From: Paludibacteraceae bacterium
Lineage (GTDB): Bacteria; Bacteroidota; Bacteroidia; Bacteroidales; Paludibacteraceae
Assembly: GCA_017632345.1 (NCBI GenBank)
Contig: JAGBRL010000088.1
Coordinates: 1-34,385, forward strand
Direction: 5' to 3'
Length of the DNA: 34,385 bases
In this document: positions 15,921 to 24,013 of the stretch, piece after piece
Position numbering within the stretch: the first letter of the stretch is position 1
Layout: every line of letters begins with the position of its first letter
Notes under the pieces: model-generated
Told to the model about the DNA's origin: nothing
Seen by the model: the letters and a program-made list of their open reading frames with translations, nothing else
The model's database searches: none
Position numbers and translations under genes: made by a program

Positions 15921-18062
15921 TCATATCATATTGCCGTCCTTGCTCTCCTCAAACTGCTCCGGATATAGCACAACGAAACTATTGTCCGCGAAATATTTAG
16001 AAAGATGCATCGGCAACTTCTCAAAAGCCGGATTATACGATATAGCACCCTTGCGGGAAGACAGCACCACAAACAAGTCATTGTTCCTCAGTTCGCGGGT
16101 AAGAATCAGGAAGTCGTCCCAATCATCAAGCACTTCGAAAGAGGTCTCCACGCCAAACTTATTCCTCTGAGCCAATATATGAATCTGTTTAAGTGTAGGC
16201 TGAGGCGCAAAAAACACAGTAGTGGCCCCTATTTGCTTGCAGACATTCTTAATACGGTCATACCACTTTACAAAACCCACCTCAAATTCGGCCTTTTCGG
16301 GCACAACCACAACAAGACGTTTTATCGTGTTTATAGGCTGTATAGATTTGTAAATAAGTATCATCTGATTTGTAGCCTTCAACAGGTTGTCTGTTTTCGC
16401 CCCGAAGAAAGAGTCTGCAAAATGAGCCTTATGGTGCAGTCCCATAACCACTTCTGTTATGTTATTTTCCTTGATGGTATGGATGATTCCGCTTGTCACA
16501 TTCACGTCGTAACGCATTATCATACGCACGGTATTATCTGTTGCCGAAGCTATCTTCGCCGCCTTTTCAAGCAGTTTTTTACCCTTGTCAACACTGCTGT
16601 TCACGGAACTGTCCGACGCCACATTCAAAGCGTACAGCGGCTCTTTGCTGCGTTTTTCCTTCAAGATTACAGCAAGGTCCATCAAACTGTTCAGCGTCTC
16701 AGGATTATAAAGAGTGATCAAAATTCTATCTACAAGCTTGCCCTCTTTCAGGTTTTCATCTATATGATTCTGCTGCACAGCTAGCGACCTGGCCGCACGT
16801 TCCGTGGCAATAGAAGATATGGTGCAAGTGACAAGTATCATTATAATAGTTCCGTTTAGCAGGTCGTCGCTAAAAAAACGGATAAACTCTCCGGTTGAAG
16901 AGTTGAAAATCACCGTTTTATAACCGATAGTCACAACCGCAAGCGTCGCCGCAGCCTGAGCGTTGCTCAGACCAAAGATCAGAAGTCCCTCGTCTTTAGA
17001 GAAACCGAAGGTTCTGCGAGTCAAAACTGCCGCGATGTACTTAGACAAAGTTGCCACCACGCACATGACCACAGCCACTATAAGCGTTGTGAACCCTGAA
17101 AAGACAACCCTTAAATCGATAAGCATGCCCACCCCTATAAGGAAATACGGAATAAAAAGCGCATTTCCCACAAAGTCCAGACGATTCATCAGCGGAGAAA
17201 TTCGCGGAATAAACCTATTCAGTGTCAGCCCCACGCCAAACGCGCCGATTATAGGCTCCAGTCCGGCAAGCTGCGCCAAGAAGCCTCCCAAGAAGACCAT
17301 TGCAAGCACAAAGATGTACTGCAGAATACTGTCGTCGTAATGCTTAAAGAAACTTTCCGCAATCTTCGGAAAGACAATTGCAATAACCAGCCCGAATATA
17401 AGCACAGAGACAAACAGCCTCACCCAAAAAGCGCTGTTAATGTCACCCTTAGTAAACCCAATGATAACCGCAAATATAAGCAGGGCAAGGACGGTGGTTA
17501 TCATCGTACCTCCGATAGAAACGCTCACTACCCTGTTTTTAGTCACGCCAAACCGGCTCACGATGGGGTACGACAGCAAGGTGTGCGACGCATACATACT
17601 CGCCAGCAAGACGGCAGACAAAATTATATACTTCCGGTTGCTCATCGCGCTGAGAGCCAATTCCGGATTTCCCGGCTGAGACGGAATGTTCTTCAAAAGG
17701 AAATAGCCGGAAATAACACCGATAACCATCGGCACAATAAATGTCATCAGCCCGAAGAATATACTTTTTTCCTTGTTTTTCTTGAAGTCTGTAAGGTCTA
17801 TCTCCAAACCTGCCAAAAACATTATATAAAGCAGCCCCACAGCCCCGAAAAGTTCAAAGCTCTGGTCCCTGCTCAAAATATTAAATCCGTTTTCTCCAAG
17901 TAAAATACCCGAAATAATAAGACCTATGATATGAGGAATACGGAAACGGTCCAAAAGCATTGGCGCGAACAAAATAACGAACAGCACCAATGAAAATATC
18001 AGTATCGGATTAGAAAGAGGCAATCCTAAATCTACATTTGCAAAAAATTCATCAAGTTTCAT
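15921..18062 (-). CDS. CPA2-type cation:proton antiporter with USP-like C-terminal region
   Basis: A 713-residue protein. Residues 18-430 are a membrane domain of 12 or more helices of the CPA2 (KefB/NapA) kind: RIPHIIGLIISGILLG (46-61), MFLAGLEIDL near 82-91, and FIPYFLIGVGMLIDL near 305-319. After about residue 440 comes a soluble part: a universal-stress-protein-like domain (DRILITLYNPE through VVMGLHHK) and a second, more divergent one, to the end. Family knowledge: these exchange Na+ or K+ for H+ and set ion and pH balance; USP domains bind nucleotides and probably regulate. The ion cannot be told from sequence. It lies 115 bases upstream of the T9SS-substrate gene, which has its own promoter, so it is likely its own transcript. 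Confidence 0.92.
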   Translation of the reverse strand: MKLDEFFANVDLGLPLSNPILIFSLVLFVILFAPMLLDRFRIPHIIGLIISGILLGENGFNILSRDQSFELFGAVGLLYIMFLAGLEIDLTDFKKNKEKSIFFGLMTFIVPMVIGVISGYFLLKNIPSQPGNPELALSAMSNRKYIILSAVLLASMYASHTLLSYPIVSRFGVTKNRVVSVSIGGTMITTVLALLIFAVIIGFTKGDINSAFWVRLFVSVLIFGLVIAIVFPKIAESFFKHYDDSILQYIFVLAMVFLGGFLAQLAGLEPIIGAFGVGLTLNRFIPRISPLMNRLDFVGNALFIPYFLIGVGMLIDLRVVFSGFTTLIVAVVMCVVATLSKYIAAVLTRRTFGFSKDEGLLIFGLSNAQAAATLAVVTIGYKTVIFNSSTGEFIRFFSDDLLNGTIIMILVTCTISSIATERAARSLAVQQNHIDENLKEGKLVDRILITLYNPETLNSLMDLAVILKEKRSKEPLYALNVASDSSVNSSVDKGKKLLEKAAKIASATDNTVRMIMRYDVNVTSGIIHTIKENNITEVVMGLHHKAHFADSFFGAKTDNLLKATNQMILIYKSIQPINTIKRLVVVVPEKAEFEVGFVKWYDRIKNVCKQIGATTVFFAPQPTLKQIHILAQRNKFGVETSFEVLDDWDDFLILTRELRNNDLFVVLSSRKGAISYNPAFEKLPMHLSKYFADNSFVVLYPEQFEESKDGNMI

Positions 18063-18107
18063 AAGAGACTTTTTTTAACAAATTACACTGCAACCCCGCT
18101 TGCTTTG

Positions 18108-18115
18108 CAAATATA
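18108..18115 (-). promoter_or_regulatory. -7 box for the antiporter gene
   Basis: TATATTTG on the minus strand, an exact consensus match, about 46 bases before the ATG at 18062. No clear -33 element. Confidence 0.5.
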
Positions 18116-18210
18116 TACAAAAAAAATTCATTCTTTGAAAGAAAGATAAAAAAACTGCCGACATTTCAAATAAAAAATAAGATTTCACGTCGACTTTTTT
18201 CTAACTCGCT

Positions 18211-20658
18211 CTAAAACTCCACTACCGTTATGCCTGCGCCGCCAAACTGCACGTGCTCGTCGTGAAAAGAAGAGACTCCATGCACTGTATTCAGATACTC
18301 GCGTATAATCTGCCGCAACGCCCCGGTGCCGGTGCCGTGCAGAATACGTATTCTGTCAACACTCAGAATCAAAGCGTCGTCAACAAAATACTGCACCGCC
18401 TGCAACGCCTCGTCGCCTCTCATGCCTCTCACGTCTATTTCACGCTTAAAGTTAAGTGACCTTTGCCGAATATCTTCCGTCGTATCCACAGAAACAAACG
18501 ATGAGCGCTTCATCTCTTTCTTTATCTGAGTTTTACTCACACGCTCCAACTTATCAACCTTAACTGACGTCTTCAACATACCAAACGCCACAACCGCGTT
18601 CTTGCCCTGAAGCTCAATAATTTCACCAGCTCCGTTCTGCCCCTTTATTCTCACATTATCACCTATCTTCAAAGCCGCAAGTTCCTTAGATTGAGCAGTT
18701 TGACCTTTTTGCTGCTGTTTTTCTCTCAACTTTGCAATCTTTTTGTCTATACTATTCTCAGACACATTTGCTTCATCAGAGTTTTCACTTTTAAAACGTT
18801 CAAACTCCTTTCTTATTTCCTTTGTCTTTTCCTTTTCAGCCTGAGCCTCCTTAATCTTACGGATTGTGTTTTCTATCATCGCATTTGCCTGCTCCAGCAT
18901 TTGCTTCGACTCAGATTTTGCCTGACGCACCACTTCCTTGCGCTGCGCGTTAATGGCGGACAGTTCAGACTCATACTTAGCCTCAAGCTCCTCTATTCTT
19001 TTCTCCTTCTGCCTGATATTCTGACGCTTAGTCTCCCAGTAACGTTTGTCGCGAGCTATATCCTGCAAATATTTGTCCATATTGATGTAATCAGCTCCGA
19101 CCTTCTCCGAAGCCTCCGCAATCACACTTTCCGGCAAGCCTATCTTACGAGCTATTTCAATCGCAAACGAGCTGCCCGGATTTCCTATTTCAAGTCTGAA
19201 AAGCGGCTGCATCAGATGTCTGTCATAAAGCATGGCTCCGTTCACAACCCCCTCCGTCTCTGTCGCAAAATGCTTCAAATTAGTATAATGAGTTGTAATG
19301 ACGCCAAAAGCCTGCTTGTTATTGAAATGTCCCAACAGACTTTCGGCTATAGCGCCGCCAATCTGGGGCTCGGTCCCTCCGCCAAACTCGTCAATAAGCA
19401 GAATAGTCTTCGCATTGCAGTTTTTGACAAAAAACTTCATATTTGTAAGATGTGAACTATACGTGCTAAGATCATTTTCGATAGACTGCTCATCACCTAT
19501 ATCTATAAAAATCTTTTCAAAAAAGCCAATGTGACTGCCTTCTGCCATAGGCACAAGCATACCGCACTGAAACATGTACTGCAAAAGCCCAACCGTTTTG
19601 AGACAGACTGATTTGCCGCCCGCATTAGGACCCGATATAAGCAAAATCCGGTCGCCTTTGTCTAACGTTATATCAAGCGGCACCACAGACTTGCCCTGGC
19701 GCTGATGAGAAAGGAACAGCAACGGATGAACCGCATGGTACCAATCCACCACCACTCTATTTTCGGTAACAGGAAGGACACTATTTGTCTGAACGGCAAA
19801 CAAGGCCTTCGCCCTTATAAAATCTATCTGCGCAAGAAATTCATAAGAGAAGAAAAGTTCATCAACACGAGGCCTGATTTCGTTAGTCACAGATGTTAAT
19901 ATACGTATAACTTCGCGACGTTCCCGACTCTCAAGCTCACGTATTTTATTGTTAGCCTCAACCACAACTTCCGGCTCTATAAAAACAGTTTTCCCGGTTG
20001 CCGACTCATCATGCACAATACCCTTTATCTTACGTTTAAACGCCGGCGACACTGGGATAACGAGGCGTCCGTCTCGCATAGTAGGATTCACATCCTTATC
20101 CACAAAACCGTCGCTCTGGGCTTGCCTCAAAATCCCTTGCAAACTGCGCGATATAGAACTCTGCACAGCCAGCATCTCCCTTCTGATTTCCAGCAGTTGC
20201 GGAGACGCATTATCCTTCACCTGTCCAAATTTATCCAGAATCCGGTCTATGAGCACAAGCAGTTCAGGGAAAATAAAAACATCGCCTGCAAGTTTCTTCA
20301 GATAATAATACTGCTCCTCCTCTTTATTGTTAAAAAAACGAACCAGCAACCCGATAGTCTCCACAGAACGTCTCAAATCAAAAAGTTCCGCAGAGGTAAG
20401 GTAAGTTCCCTCAACCGCGATTTTACGCAGGCAGTCCCTCACATCGTAGTAATTGCTCACTGGGAAATCATCCTCTTCCTGCAAAATGCGCACAAACTCA
20501 GCCGTCTGGTTCACAAGGTCAAGCACGACCTCATAGTCAGAAGAAAAACACATTTCGCTAACCTTGTCCCTTCCCAGCTGAGAAAGGCAATTTACGTTCA
20601 GCAAATCACGAATTTTGTCAAACCCTGTTTTTGTCTCAAAATTATCCGGATACGTCAT
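18211..20658 (-). CDS. mutS2: MutS2 family ATPase/endonuclease
   Basis: I start at the ATG at 20658 (MTYPDNFETK), giving 815 residues. An upstream in-frame ATG at 20685 is rejected because the -7 box at 20682-20675 lies inside it. The core and clamp regions span about 1-300. The ATPase has Walker A GPNAGGKS near residue 340, then DIGDEQSIENDLSTYSSH and the Walker B region ILLIDEFGGGTEP. A long Glu/Lys-rich coiled coil runs about 520-650. The C-terminal Smr domain (DVRGMRGDEAL, then ILHGTGTGALR) covers about the last 80 residues. Family knowledge: MutS2 lacks the mismatch-recognition domain of MutS; it is tied to suppression of recombination and, in Bacillus, to rescue of collided ribosomes. 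It appears to stand alone. Confidence 0.96.
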   Translation of the reverse strand: MTYPDNFETKTGFDKIRDLLNVNCLSQLGRDKVSEMCFSSDYEVVLDLVNQTAEFVRILQEEDDFPVSNYYDVRDCLRKIAVEGTYLTSAELFDLRRSVETIGLLVRFFNNKEEEQYYYLKKLAGDVFIFPELLVLIDRILDKFGQVKDNASPQLLEIRREMLAVQSSISRSLQGILRQAQSDGFVDKDVNPTMRDGRLVIPVSPAFKRKIKGIVHDESATGKTVFIEPEVVVEANNKIRELESRERREVIRILTSVTNEIRPRVDELFFSYEFLAQIDFIRAKALFAVQTNSVLPVTENRVVVDWYHAVHPLLFLSHQRQGKSVVPLDITLDKGDRILLISGPNAGGKSVCLKTVGLLQYMFQCGMLVPMAEGSHIGFFEKIFIDIGDEQSIENDLSTYSSHLTNMKFFVKNCNAKTILLIDEFGGGTEPQIGGAIAESLLGHFNNKQAFGVITTHYTNLKHFATETEGVVNGAMLYDRHLMQPLFRLEIGNPGSSFAIEIARKIGLPESVIAEASEKVGADYINMDKYLQDIARDKRYWETKRQNIRQKEKRIEELEAKYESELSAINAQRKEVVRQAKSESKQMLEQANAMIENTIRKIKEAQAEKEKTKEIRKEFERFKSENSDEANVSENSIDKKIAKLREKQQQKGQTAQSKELAALKIGDNVRIKGQNGAGEIIELQGKNAVVAFGMLKTSVKVDKLERVSKTQIKKEMKRSSFVSVDTTEDIRQRSLNFKREIDVRGMRGDEALQAVQYFVDDALILSVDRIRILHGTGTGALRQIIREYLNTVHGVSSFHDEHVQFGGAGITVVEF

Positions 20659-20674
20659 TTTTTTCAATTTGGCG

Positions 20675-20682
20675 CAAAAATA
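20675..20682 (-). promoter_or_regulatory. -7 box for mutS2, which decides the start codon
   Basis: TATTTTTG on the minus strand matches TAnnTTTG. Transcription from it would begin about 10 bases before the ATG at 20658 and after the alternative ATG at 20685. Confidence 0.55.
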
Positions 20683-20723
20683 CAAAATTTAAGATTCAAA
20701 CAGAGCATTTGTCTGATGTTTTG

Positions 20724-20758
20724 CAAAGAAAAAGGTCCAAACTCTGAAGTTTGGACCT
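20724..20758 (-). terminator. Terminator of the small acidic lipoprotein gene
   Basis: A perfect 11-bp stem, AGGTCCAAACT/AGTTTGGACCT, with a 4-base loop. On the minus strand it is followed by TTTTCTTTG. It sits 22 bases past the stop at 20781 and insulates mutS2. Confidence 0.85.
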
Positions 20759-20780
20759 GAATTTGTAACGAGAAAAACAA

Positions 20781-21221
20781 TTATTCAAAATCAAATTCAA
20801 AACCATCCATTTCCCCTAACAAGTCATCAAATACTCCTTGAGGATCTTCAAGACCTTTCGCCATAAGATCAAGCGTAATCAAACCTTCTTCCTTTGTCAT
20901 TTCTGGGGCTTTGTATTTTGCCTCCAAATTCTTTCCATTTCTTGTGTGAGAAACATAATCAAAATCTAAATCTTTTACACTTTTTTCTCCTTCAAGCGCA
21001 AGTTCTTCTGTTGGATACTCTGACTTTACAATCAAAAACTCAGACACTCCATTTTTAAAAGTCATTTTAAACTCAGTCTTTGTCCCATCAAGTCCAGTTG
21101 CCGTTTTTGAAATAAAATCCTCTTCATCTTCATCATCGCTGCAAGATGTAAAACTAACTGCACTGAAACAGCAAAACAACACTGCCAAAACCACACTCAA
21201 TCTTCTTTTAATTAATTCCAT
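20781..21221 (-). CDS. Small acidic lipoprotein, function unknown
   Basis: The open frame extends upstream to 21368, but the start is best placed at the ATG at 21221. From there the 146-residue product begins MELIKRRLSVVLAVL, a typical signal, and ends its lipobox at TSC (about C26). The upstream extension would bury the signal and crosses the promoter at 21311-21340. The mature protein opens with an acidic run (SDDEDEEDF), then a mainly beta-like middle (TEFKMTFKNGVSEFLIV) and an acidic tail (EMDGFEFDFE). I do not recognise a family. It has its own promoter and terminator, so it is a single-gene unit. The acidic stretch after the lipid anchor fits a surface-exposed lipoprotein signal in Bacteroidetes, which is an inference. 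Confidence 0.72.
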   Translation of the reverse strand: MELIKRRLSVVLAVLFCCFSAVSFTSCSDDEDEEDFISKTATGLDGTKTEFKMTFKNGVSEFLIVKSEYPTEELALEGEKSVKDLDFDYVSHTRNGKNLEAKYKAPEMTKEEGLITLDLMAKGLEDPQGVFDDLLGEMDGFEFDFE

Positions 21222-21310
21222 TTTAATAAATTTTAAAATTAAACATTTTTTTATCTGGTATAAATCACCACTCATTAACACATAGTACAAATACCGTGCC
21301 AAAAACAGTT

Positions 21311-21340
21311 CAAATATACAAAATATTCTGTTAGTCCAAA
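21311..21340 (-). promoter_or_regulatory. Promoter of the small acidic lipoprotein gene
   Basis: On the minus strand TTTG (21340-21337), 18 bases, then TATATTTG (21318-21311). The leader to the ATG at 21221 would be about 80-85 bases, which supports the downstream start. Confidence 0.6.
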
Positions 21341-21422
21341 AAAAAACTCCCAAAGTCCAAATGTCCAACTATCATCTTTAAACTTTTCTCCCCTAAAAAG
21401 ATTTACGCTCGCAAACTTTAGT

Positions 21423-21430
21423 TAACTTTG
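21423..21430 (+). promoter_or_regulatory. -7 box for the ketopantoate reductase gene
   Basis: TAACTTTG matches TAnnTTTG exactly and ends 17 bases before the ATG at 21448. No clear -33 element. Confidence 0.5.
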
Positions 21431-21447
21431 CAAAAAATTTAATAAAC

Positions 21448-22371
21448 ATGACACTATCTTACGCTATAATAGGAACAGGGGCGCTTGGCGGATATTACGG
21501 AGGACGCTTGGCTAAGTCAGGTAACAACGTTCATTTTTTGCTTCATTCTGATTATGAATACGTAAAAGCCAACGGACTTAAAGTAAACTCTGTGACTGGT
21601 GATTTCGTCATCAACCCTATCAACGCATATAAAAGCACATCCGAGATGCCTAAGTGCGACGTGGTCCTGGTCTGCATGAAAACCACGCAAAATCACCTGC
21701 TTAAGGATATGCTTCCTCCTATTCTGCACGATAATTCGGTTATCATTTTGCTGCAAAATGGTTTGTGTCTTGAGGAGGAGCTTGCAGTTCAGTTTCCAAA
21801 TCACACCATAATGGGAGCAATGGCTTTCATCTGCTCGTCTAAAACCGGCAAAGGCGAAATTTCGCACTTCGATTATGGCAGAATAAACGCGGGCGTTTTC
21901 CAGCACGACAAAGAAGAGATTGTTCTTCAAATAAAAAACGATTTTGACAAGGCTGAGGTGCCGTTTGACATAGCGCCTGACCTGGCTCTTGCCAGATGGA
22001 AAAAACTTGTCTGGAACATTCCTTACAACGGACTTACAGTGGCACTGAACACGACAACAGACAAAATCATGAAGTCAGCAGCCGCAAGGCAGCTTGTCAT
22101 TGACATGATGAACGAGGTTGTTGACGCCGCAAATGCTTGCAACGTGAAGCTGGAGCGCAGTTTTGTAGATGAAATGCTGACTTTGACGGATAACATGACT
22201 CCGTACTCACCAAGTATGAAACTGGATTTTGACAACCGCAGGAAAATGGAAATCAGAGCTATTTACTCAAATCCCATCGACAAAGCAAAAAGGCACGGCT
22301 ATCACATGAAAAAAGTGGAAATGCTGCAACAACAGCTGTTCTTCATCGAAGAAAATATTATTTTTTGTTAA
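21448..22371 (+). CDS. panE: 2-dehydropantoate 2-reductase (ketopantoate reductase)
   Basis: A 307-residue protein of normal length. It reduces ketopantoate to pantoate with NADPH, the step that feeds PanC. The N-terminal Rossmann motif is IGTGALGGYYGGRL (residues 7-20). Family residues are visible: the catalytic Lys in ARWKKLVWNIPYNGLT (about 174-189), and PSMKLDFDNRRKMEIRAI (about 252-269) with the conserved Glu. Related 2-ketoacid reductases share this fold, so substrate is likely but not proven; the presence of panC and panD 10 kb away is supportive. It is alone on the plus strand, with its own -7 box. A second promoter begins 25 bases past its stop. Confidence 0.88.
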   Translation: MTLSYAIIGTGALGGYYGGRLAKSGNNVHFLLHSDYEYVKANGLKVNSVTGDFVINPINAYKSTSEMPKCDVVLVCMKTTQNHLLKDMLPPILHDNSVIILLQNGLCLEEELAVQFPNHTIMGAMAFICSSKTGKGEISHFDYGRINAGVFQHDKEEIVLQIKNDFDKAEVPFDIAPDLALARWKKLVWNIPYNGLTVALNTTTDKIMKSAAARQLVIDMMNEVVDAANACNVKLERSFVDEMLTLTDNMTPYSPSMKLDFDNRRKMEIRAIYSNPIDKAKRHGYHMKKVEMLQQQLFFIEENIIFC

Positions 22372-22395
22372 AAAAATCTAATTTTTCTCATTTAA

Positions 22396-22427
22396 TTGAA
22401 ATAATTAGCCGAAAAGGTTTATATTTG
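22396..22427 (+). promoter_or_regulatory. Consensus promoter in front of the structured stretch and the M23 gene
   Basis: TTG (22396-22398), 21 bases, then TATATTTG (22420-22427), a full match to the Bacteroidetes consensus. Transcription would start at about 22432, about 190 bases before the M23 start codon. Confidence 0.7.
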
Positions 22428-22431
22428 CTGA

Positions 22432-22601
22432 TTGTTAGGGTGCAGCCTGCATCTTGCGGACTGAAATTGGGTCTGATCTGTCTTTTCCTTTTAAAGACAG
22501 ATTTCTGCAGGCGCTTACGGCTCTCGCCGCCAAAATGTCGTCTATGCGAAAAACATGCTGGCCGTGATGGCTCTCTGCCCTGCCTCTGCAATGTTCAACA
22601 A
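22432..22601 (+). ncRNA. Candidate structured non-coding RNA or long structured 5' leader
   Basis: No gene fits here; the M23 protein starts at 22627. The stretch is clearly GC-richer than the other gaps in the window and starts at the expected transcription start of a consensus promoter. Nested pairing is visible. A perfect 10-bp hairpin ATCTGTCTTT/AAAGACAGAT (22476-22485 with 22493-22502, 7-base loop) sits inside GCCTGCA/TGCAGGC (22445-22451 with 22506-22512). Ends could pair as TGCA/TGCA (22441-22444 with 22587-22590) and TTGTT/AACAA (22432-22436 with 22597-22601). That gives an RNA of about 170-190 bases, the size of 6S RNA, but I cannot identify it as 6S or any other known family. It could equally be a regulatory leader of the M23 gene. 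Boundaries are approximate. Confidence 0.4.
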
Positions 22602-22626
22602 AGACCATTGCCTTTATTTTTACGAA

Positions 22627-23598
22627 ATGGCTACAAAACCGATATTTCACTTTAATCCTAAAACAATGACGTATCAGCGTATCGACAACAAGATACGCTA
22701 CAAGATACGCCAGTTTGGGTCGTATTTGCTAACGAGCGTGCTATCAGGATTGGCGTGCTTCGTCGCGTTTGTCATGCTTTTTGACTCTCCGCGCGAAAAA
22801 ATTCTGCGCAGCGAGAAAGCTCAGCTTGAAGCGCAGTATGAATATGTCAACAAACAGCTTGTGCAAATACAGGAGGTGCTGACCGATATACAGCAGCGAG
22901 ACGACAACTTGTATCGTGTTGTTGTGCAGTCGGAGCCAATTCCTTACGAAGTGAGAAACTTGCAGTACGGCACTGGTGTGAAATACGAAGACTTACGTAA
23001 ACGCACAAGTTCGGACATTGCTGTGTCAACAACAAAGCAGATCGACCAGATAAAAAGGCAGCTGTATGAGCAGTCTAAATCGTTTGACGAGATTGTAGAG
23101 TCCGCAAAAAACAAGGAAGAGCGACTTTTGTGCACACCGGCTATCCAGCCTGTCCTCAACAAAGACATGAAGCGAATGGCTTCTGGATATGGTATGCGTA
23201 TAGACCCCATATACAAGACGCCAAAGTTCCATGCTGGCATGGACTTTTCCGGAGAGCACAGAGCTGAGATATTCGCCACCGGCAAGGGCGTTATCGAATT
23301 CACGGGCTGGAAACAAGGATACGGAAATACCGTCATCATAGACCATGGTTTTGGCTACAAGACTTTGTACGCTCACCTTGACGGATTTAAACTTAAACGA
23401 GGCAACAAAGTCACGCGAGGTGATGTCATTGCGTACATGGGTAACACCGGAAAATCCACAGGAACCCACCTTCACTACGAGGTCAGGTACAAAGACAAAG
23501 TTGTTGACCCTAGAAACTTTTACTTTATGGATTTGAGCCCTGAAGAGTACGACAAGATGGTTAGGCTTTCTTCTAATAATGGTAATGTGTTCGACTAA
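22627..23598 (+). CDS. M23-family peptidoglycan peptidase, membrane-anchored
   Basis: I choose the ATG at 22627 (MATKPIFHFNPKTMTYQRI), giving 323 residues, because the N-terminus then matches the Bacteroidetes family I know. The upstream extension to 22555 runs into the structured stretch. One transmembrane segment lies at about 36-55, followed by a coiled-coil-like region (about 60-115) and the LytM/M23 domain at about 190-310. The catalytic set is complete: HAGMD (about 201-205), YAHLDGF and THLHYEV (about 279-285). Family knowledge: these cut peptide cross-links in peptidoglycan during growth or division, in the periplasm. Compared with the M23 lipoprotein at 6655-7911, the HxH motif here is intact. 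A strong terminator follows. Confidence 0.94.
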   Translation: MATKPIFHFNPKTMTYQRIDNKIRYKIRQFGSYLLTSVLSGLACFVAFVMLFDSPREKILRSEKAQLEAQYEYVNKQLVQIQEVLTDIQQRDDNLYRVVVQSEPIPYEVRNLQYGTGVKYEDLRKRTSSDIAVSTTKQIDQIKRQLYEQSKSFDEIVESAKNKEERLLCTPAIQPVLNKDMKRMASGYGMRIDPIYKTPKFHAGMDFSGEHRAEIFATGKGVIEFTGWKQGYGNTVIIDHGFGYKTLYAHLDGFKLKRGNKVTRGDVIAYMGNTGKSTGTHLHYEVRYKDKVVDPRNFYFMDLSPEEYDKMVRLSSNNGNVFD

Positions 23599-23629
23599 CG
23601 ATAAAAAGCATTGAACTATAAAAACATTG

Positions 23630-23668
23630 AAAGTCAGGTTCTTCCATTGGGGACAGCCTGACTTTTTT
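23630..23668 (+). terminator. Terminator of the M23 gene at 22627
   Basis: AAAGTCAGG/CCTGACTTT stem (9 bp) running into six T's, 31 bases after the stop. Confidence 0.85.
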
Positions 23669-23960
23669 ACGCATACATTTCCCTATTCTGTCTTAAGGTA
23701 TAAGTTCCATAAATTCACAGTTTATACTTTTAAAAATATAAATCGTGGAATGATAAACTTTTCGGCACTTTTTTGATTTATTTCGGCAAACATGCAACAC
23801 AGAGGATTACACAAAACTTCTCAAAAAACTCCTCTACGTTAAGTTTTTGGAAAACCGGAAAACGTAAATGGTGTATGATAATGCGAACAGAATCTGAAAT
23901 GTTTCACACATTTCTCTTCAATAAAACAAAAATCATAATTTTATAAATTCCTTATAAAGG

Positions 23961-23993
23961 AAAGTCCCGGAAATATCACTTTCCCGGGACTTT
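23961..23993 (-). terminator. Terminator of the ABC exporter gene
   Basis: A 10-bp stem, AAAGTCCCGG/CCGGGACTTT, begins 20 bases past the stop at 24014. On the minus strand it runs into CTTTCCTTTAT. Confidence 0.8.
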
Positions 23994-24013
23994 ATTACCG
24001 CCTTCAGCAAGAT

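Larger units (their letters stand above)
23599..24013. other. Non-coding gap of 415 bases between convergent genes
   Basis: It holds two terminators, one for each flanking gene (23630-23668 and 23961-23993). The 290 bases between them are AT-rich; I see no gene, promoter match or notable structure beyond a 6-bp GTATAA/TTATAC inverted repeat near 23700-23730. Confidence 0.6.

Noticed and set aside
18691..19455. A 254-codon plus-strand open frame inside mutS2
   Set aside because: It is opposite the coiled-coil and ATPase parts of MutS2; the Leu/Phe-rich translation reflects Lys/Glu codons on the other strand.
20659..20685. Nine-codon N-terminal extension of MutS2 from an ATG at 20685
   Set aside because: The -7 box TATTTTTG at 20682-20675 falls inside it, so a transcript from that promoter would not contain this ATG.
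21222..21368. N-terminal extension of the small lipoprotein to 21368
   Set aside because: It would bury the lipoprotein signal and runs through the promoter at 21311-21340; the ATG at 21221 gives a normal signal.
22555..22626. Upstream start for the M23 protein at 22555
   Set aside because: The extra 24 residues do not fit the family N-terminus, and the DNA belongs to the structured GC-rich stretch.
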